Below the pieces are notes generated by a model. That model saw only the letters and a program-made list of their open reading frames with translations. It ran no database searches and was not told the origin of the DNA. Shown here in pieces: positions 62,865-64,000 of a stretch of DNA of 64,000 nucleotides. Source of the stretch: Fortiea contorta PCC 7126 (GTDB lineage Bacteria; Cyanobacteriota; Cyanobacteriia; Cyanobacteriales; Nostocaceae); contig NZ_KB235931.1 in the NCBI RefSeq assembly GCF_000332295.1, positions 434,001 to 498,000 on the forward strand. Reading direction: 5' to 3'. The position numbers and the translations under genes are program-made. Each line of letters starts with the position of its first letter. Position 1 is the first letter of the stretch.

Positions 62865-62903
62865 ATTTCACCCAAATTTCATCTCACTTTGTCAAGCTAT
62901 TAA
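62865..62903 (+). promoter_or_regulatory. Box B promoter 7 (before DUF2808 and the second response regulator)
   Basis: ATTTCAC-CCAA-ATTTCAT, 15 nt, TATTAA; 69 nt before the ATG. The 62682-62864 stretch upstream has no ORF. Confidence 0.77.
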
Positions 62904-62972
62904 GAGGTAACATCTTTCACTGAAGATGATTCTGATGATTGATGAATTTAGTAAAGTGATTATAAGAGCGCA

Positions 62973-63458
62973 ATGAATAGAACACTGACATACACTGCTA
63001 TTTTTGCCTTGACTATGGCAGTTTTAGTTCCAGCTACTTATGCAAATCCTACACCACAATCTAGTAACTTTCCTCATGTTATTAGCTTGGTAGAATTTCC
63101 CCAGGGTATTCGCCACGCGAGGATTATGAGACATACCTTAAAAATAGCAGTTCCCGAAAATAGCAAGGCTATTTCTCAGCTACTTATCGAAGCTCCAGCT
63201 AACATTGTTCTCAGAGAGAATATTGATGCATCCGATCAATCCGGTAAAAAATTTGCTGCAAAAGTTTCTATTCAAGGCAAAAAAGCTACGCTAGAGTTTG
63301 CCGAATCAGCCGCTCCTGGAACTGTCATAATTGTAGAAATGAATAATGTTAAAAAAACAGCAGTGACTACTGGTGATAAGTTCTACAAGATATCTACCAT
63401 TCTCGCTGGCATGAATGTAGAGTTACCAATTGGTATTGCTCAATTGCGTGTAATTTAA
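62973..63458 (+). CDS. Secreted DUF2808 protein
   Basis: 161 residues. Signal peptide (MNRTLTYTAIFALTMAVLVPATYA), then the DUF2808 domain (HVISLVEFPQGIRHARIMRHTLKIAVPENSKAISQLLIEAP, and PIGIAQLRVI at the end). A periplasmic or cell-surface beta-rich protein restricted mainly to cyanobacteria, function unknown. The response regulator begins 31 nt downstream, so both probably come from Box B 7. Confidence 0.82.
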   Translation: MNRTLTYTAIFALTMAVLVPATYANPTPQSSNFPHVISLVEFPQGIRHARIMRHTLKIAVPENSKAISQLLIEAPANIVLRENIDASDQSGKKFAAKVSIQGKKATLEFAESAAPGTVIIVEMNNVKKTAVTTGDKFYKISTILAGMNVELPIGIAQLRVI

Positions 63459-63489
63459 TGAACAAATTACTAAAATACATCTGCTGATT

Positions 63490-64000
63490 ATGAAAGTTTT
63501 GCTTGTTGAAGATGAGCCGGATCTGGGTGCATCGATTCAGCGAAAGTTGAGTAAAGAAAAATATATTGTTGACTGGGTTTTGGATGGAAATGAAGCCTGG
63601 ATTTATCTAGAACATAATTGGACTCAATATACACTGGCGATTTTTGATTGGTTGTTACCAGGAATGTCAGGTTTAGAACTGTGCAAGCGTTTACGAGTTC
63701 GGGGCAATGCTTTGCCTGTACTGATGCTAACTGCTAAAGATAGCATGGCAGATAAGGTAGCTGGACTAGATGCAGGGGCAGATGATTATTTGATCAAGCC
63801 GTTTGGTATGGCAGAACTACTGGCACGGTTGCGTGCCTTGCAACGGCGAGCTTCTTTTGGAGACGCATCGCTTACGTCCCAGATCCAGCCTTTACAATTG
63901 CAAGTTGGTGGACTTATTTTAGACTGCGGTAATTGTACAGTTTCTCGACAGTACCCGAATGGTGAAAATAAGGTAATTTATTTAACAAAAAAAGAATTTC
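63490..64000 (+). CDS. OmpR-family response regulator (RppA/NrsR-like), 3' end beyond window
   Basis: 170 residues visible: a full receiver domain (E7/D8/E9, phospho-acceptor D53 in LAIFDWLLPGMSG, LTAKD, K103 region DDYLIKPFGMAEL) and the first part of a winged helix. The opening MKVLLVEDEPDLGASIQ is very like RppA/NrsR regulators, which control redox- or nickel-responsive genes in Synechocystis. A kinase gene is expected after the window. Its position in a Box B operon makes it the leading candidate to bind Box B, by analogy with autoregulated systems. Confidence 0.87.
   Translation, partial: MKVLLVEDEPDLGASIQRKLSKEKYIVDWVLDGNEAWIYLEHNWTQYTLAIFDWLLPGMSGLELCKRLRVRGNALPVLMLTAKDSMADKVAGLDAGADDYLIKPFGMAELLARLRALQRRASFGDASLTSQIQPLQLQVGGLILDCGNCTVSRQYPNGENKVIYLTKKEF

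Noticed and set aside
1-64000. tRNA, rRNA or other structured RNA genes
   Set aside because: No cloverleaf, rRNA-like or known riboswitch sequence was recognised in any intergenic stretch; a covariance-model search was not possible here.

Overview
The window looks like part of the chromosome of a filamentous, heterocyst-forming cyanobacterium (Nostocales). The octamer GCGATCGC is scattered throughout. Positions 38-14425 hold a heterocyst envelope polysaccharide (HEP) island of the kind known around hepC-hepA in Anabaena. Cyanobacterial families such as CoaR/CoaT, DUF2808 and a PxcA/CemA-like protein are also present. No tRNA, rRNA or CRISPR array was recognised.

Region 1 (38-14425), HEP island: a Wzc-like chain-length protein with a degraded P-loop, hepC, the ABC exporter hepA, six glycosyltransferase genes and a Wzy/O-antigen-ligase-like membrane protein. 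The fourth glycosyltransferase is cut by an intact IS4-family element (9244-10514) with 17-bp terminal inverted repeats and a 9-bp target duplication. Removing the element and one duplication restores one 333-residue frame.

Region 2 (14426-16991), repeat-rich junction: short tandem repeats, palindromes, copies of a composite dispersed repeat, remnants of WD40 and DUF305-like genes, and a small two-gene unit with an HNH nuclease.

Region 3 (16992-64000), metal and envelope-stress island. Metal genes: an NrsD-like nickel permease, divergent coaT/coaR, a ziaA-like Zn/Cd ATPase with an SmtB-type repressor, an HlyD adaptor, two HME-RND pumps and a CDF exporter. Envelope genes: two COG4705 membrane proteins, PepSY, DUF1003, TauE/DUF1634, a split MprF, a PAP2 phosphatase, a PxcA-like protein, DUF2808, an outer-membrane channel-like protein and several secreted or lipoproteins. 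Regulators: one complete two-component system, the start of a second, and three RpoD-like sigma factors. Between them lie decayed genes (Omp85, acyltransferase, MFS, USP, TauE, histidine kinase).

The main discovery is regulatory. Two different direct-repeat promoter boxes recur, each at a fixed distance from a -10-like hexamer. Box A (CTTTYCRAGTTCTTRAC, then 10 nt, then TANNNT) occurs six times, before both COG4705 genes, PepSY, a secreted protein, PAP2 and a tiny or decayed ORF. Box B (WTTTCAY, 4 nt, ATTTCAT, then 15 nt, then a mostly TA-starting hexamer) occurs seven times, before MFS, a lipoprotein, a sigma factor, HlyD, an RND pump, the PxcA-like/sigma pair and DUF2808 with the second response regulator. 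The layout resembles sites of OmpR/PhoB-family response regulators. One response regulator lies downstream of a Box A promoter and the other downstream of a Box B promoter, so two interleaved two-component regulons are a testable reading.
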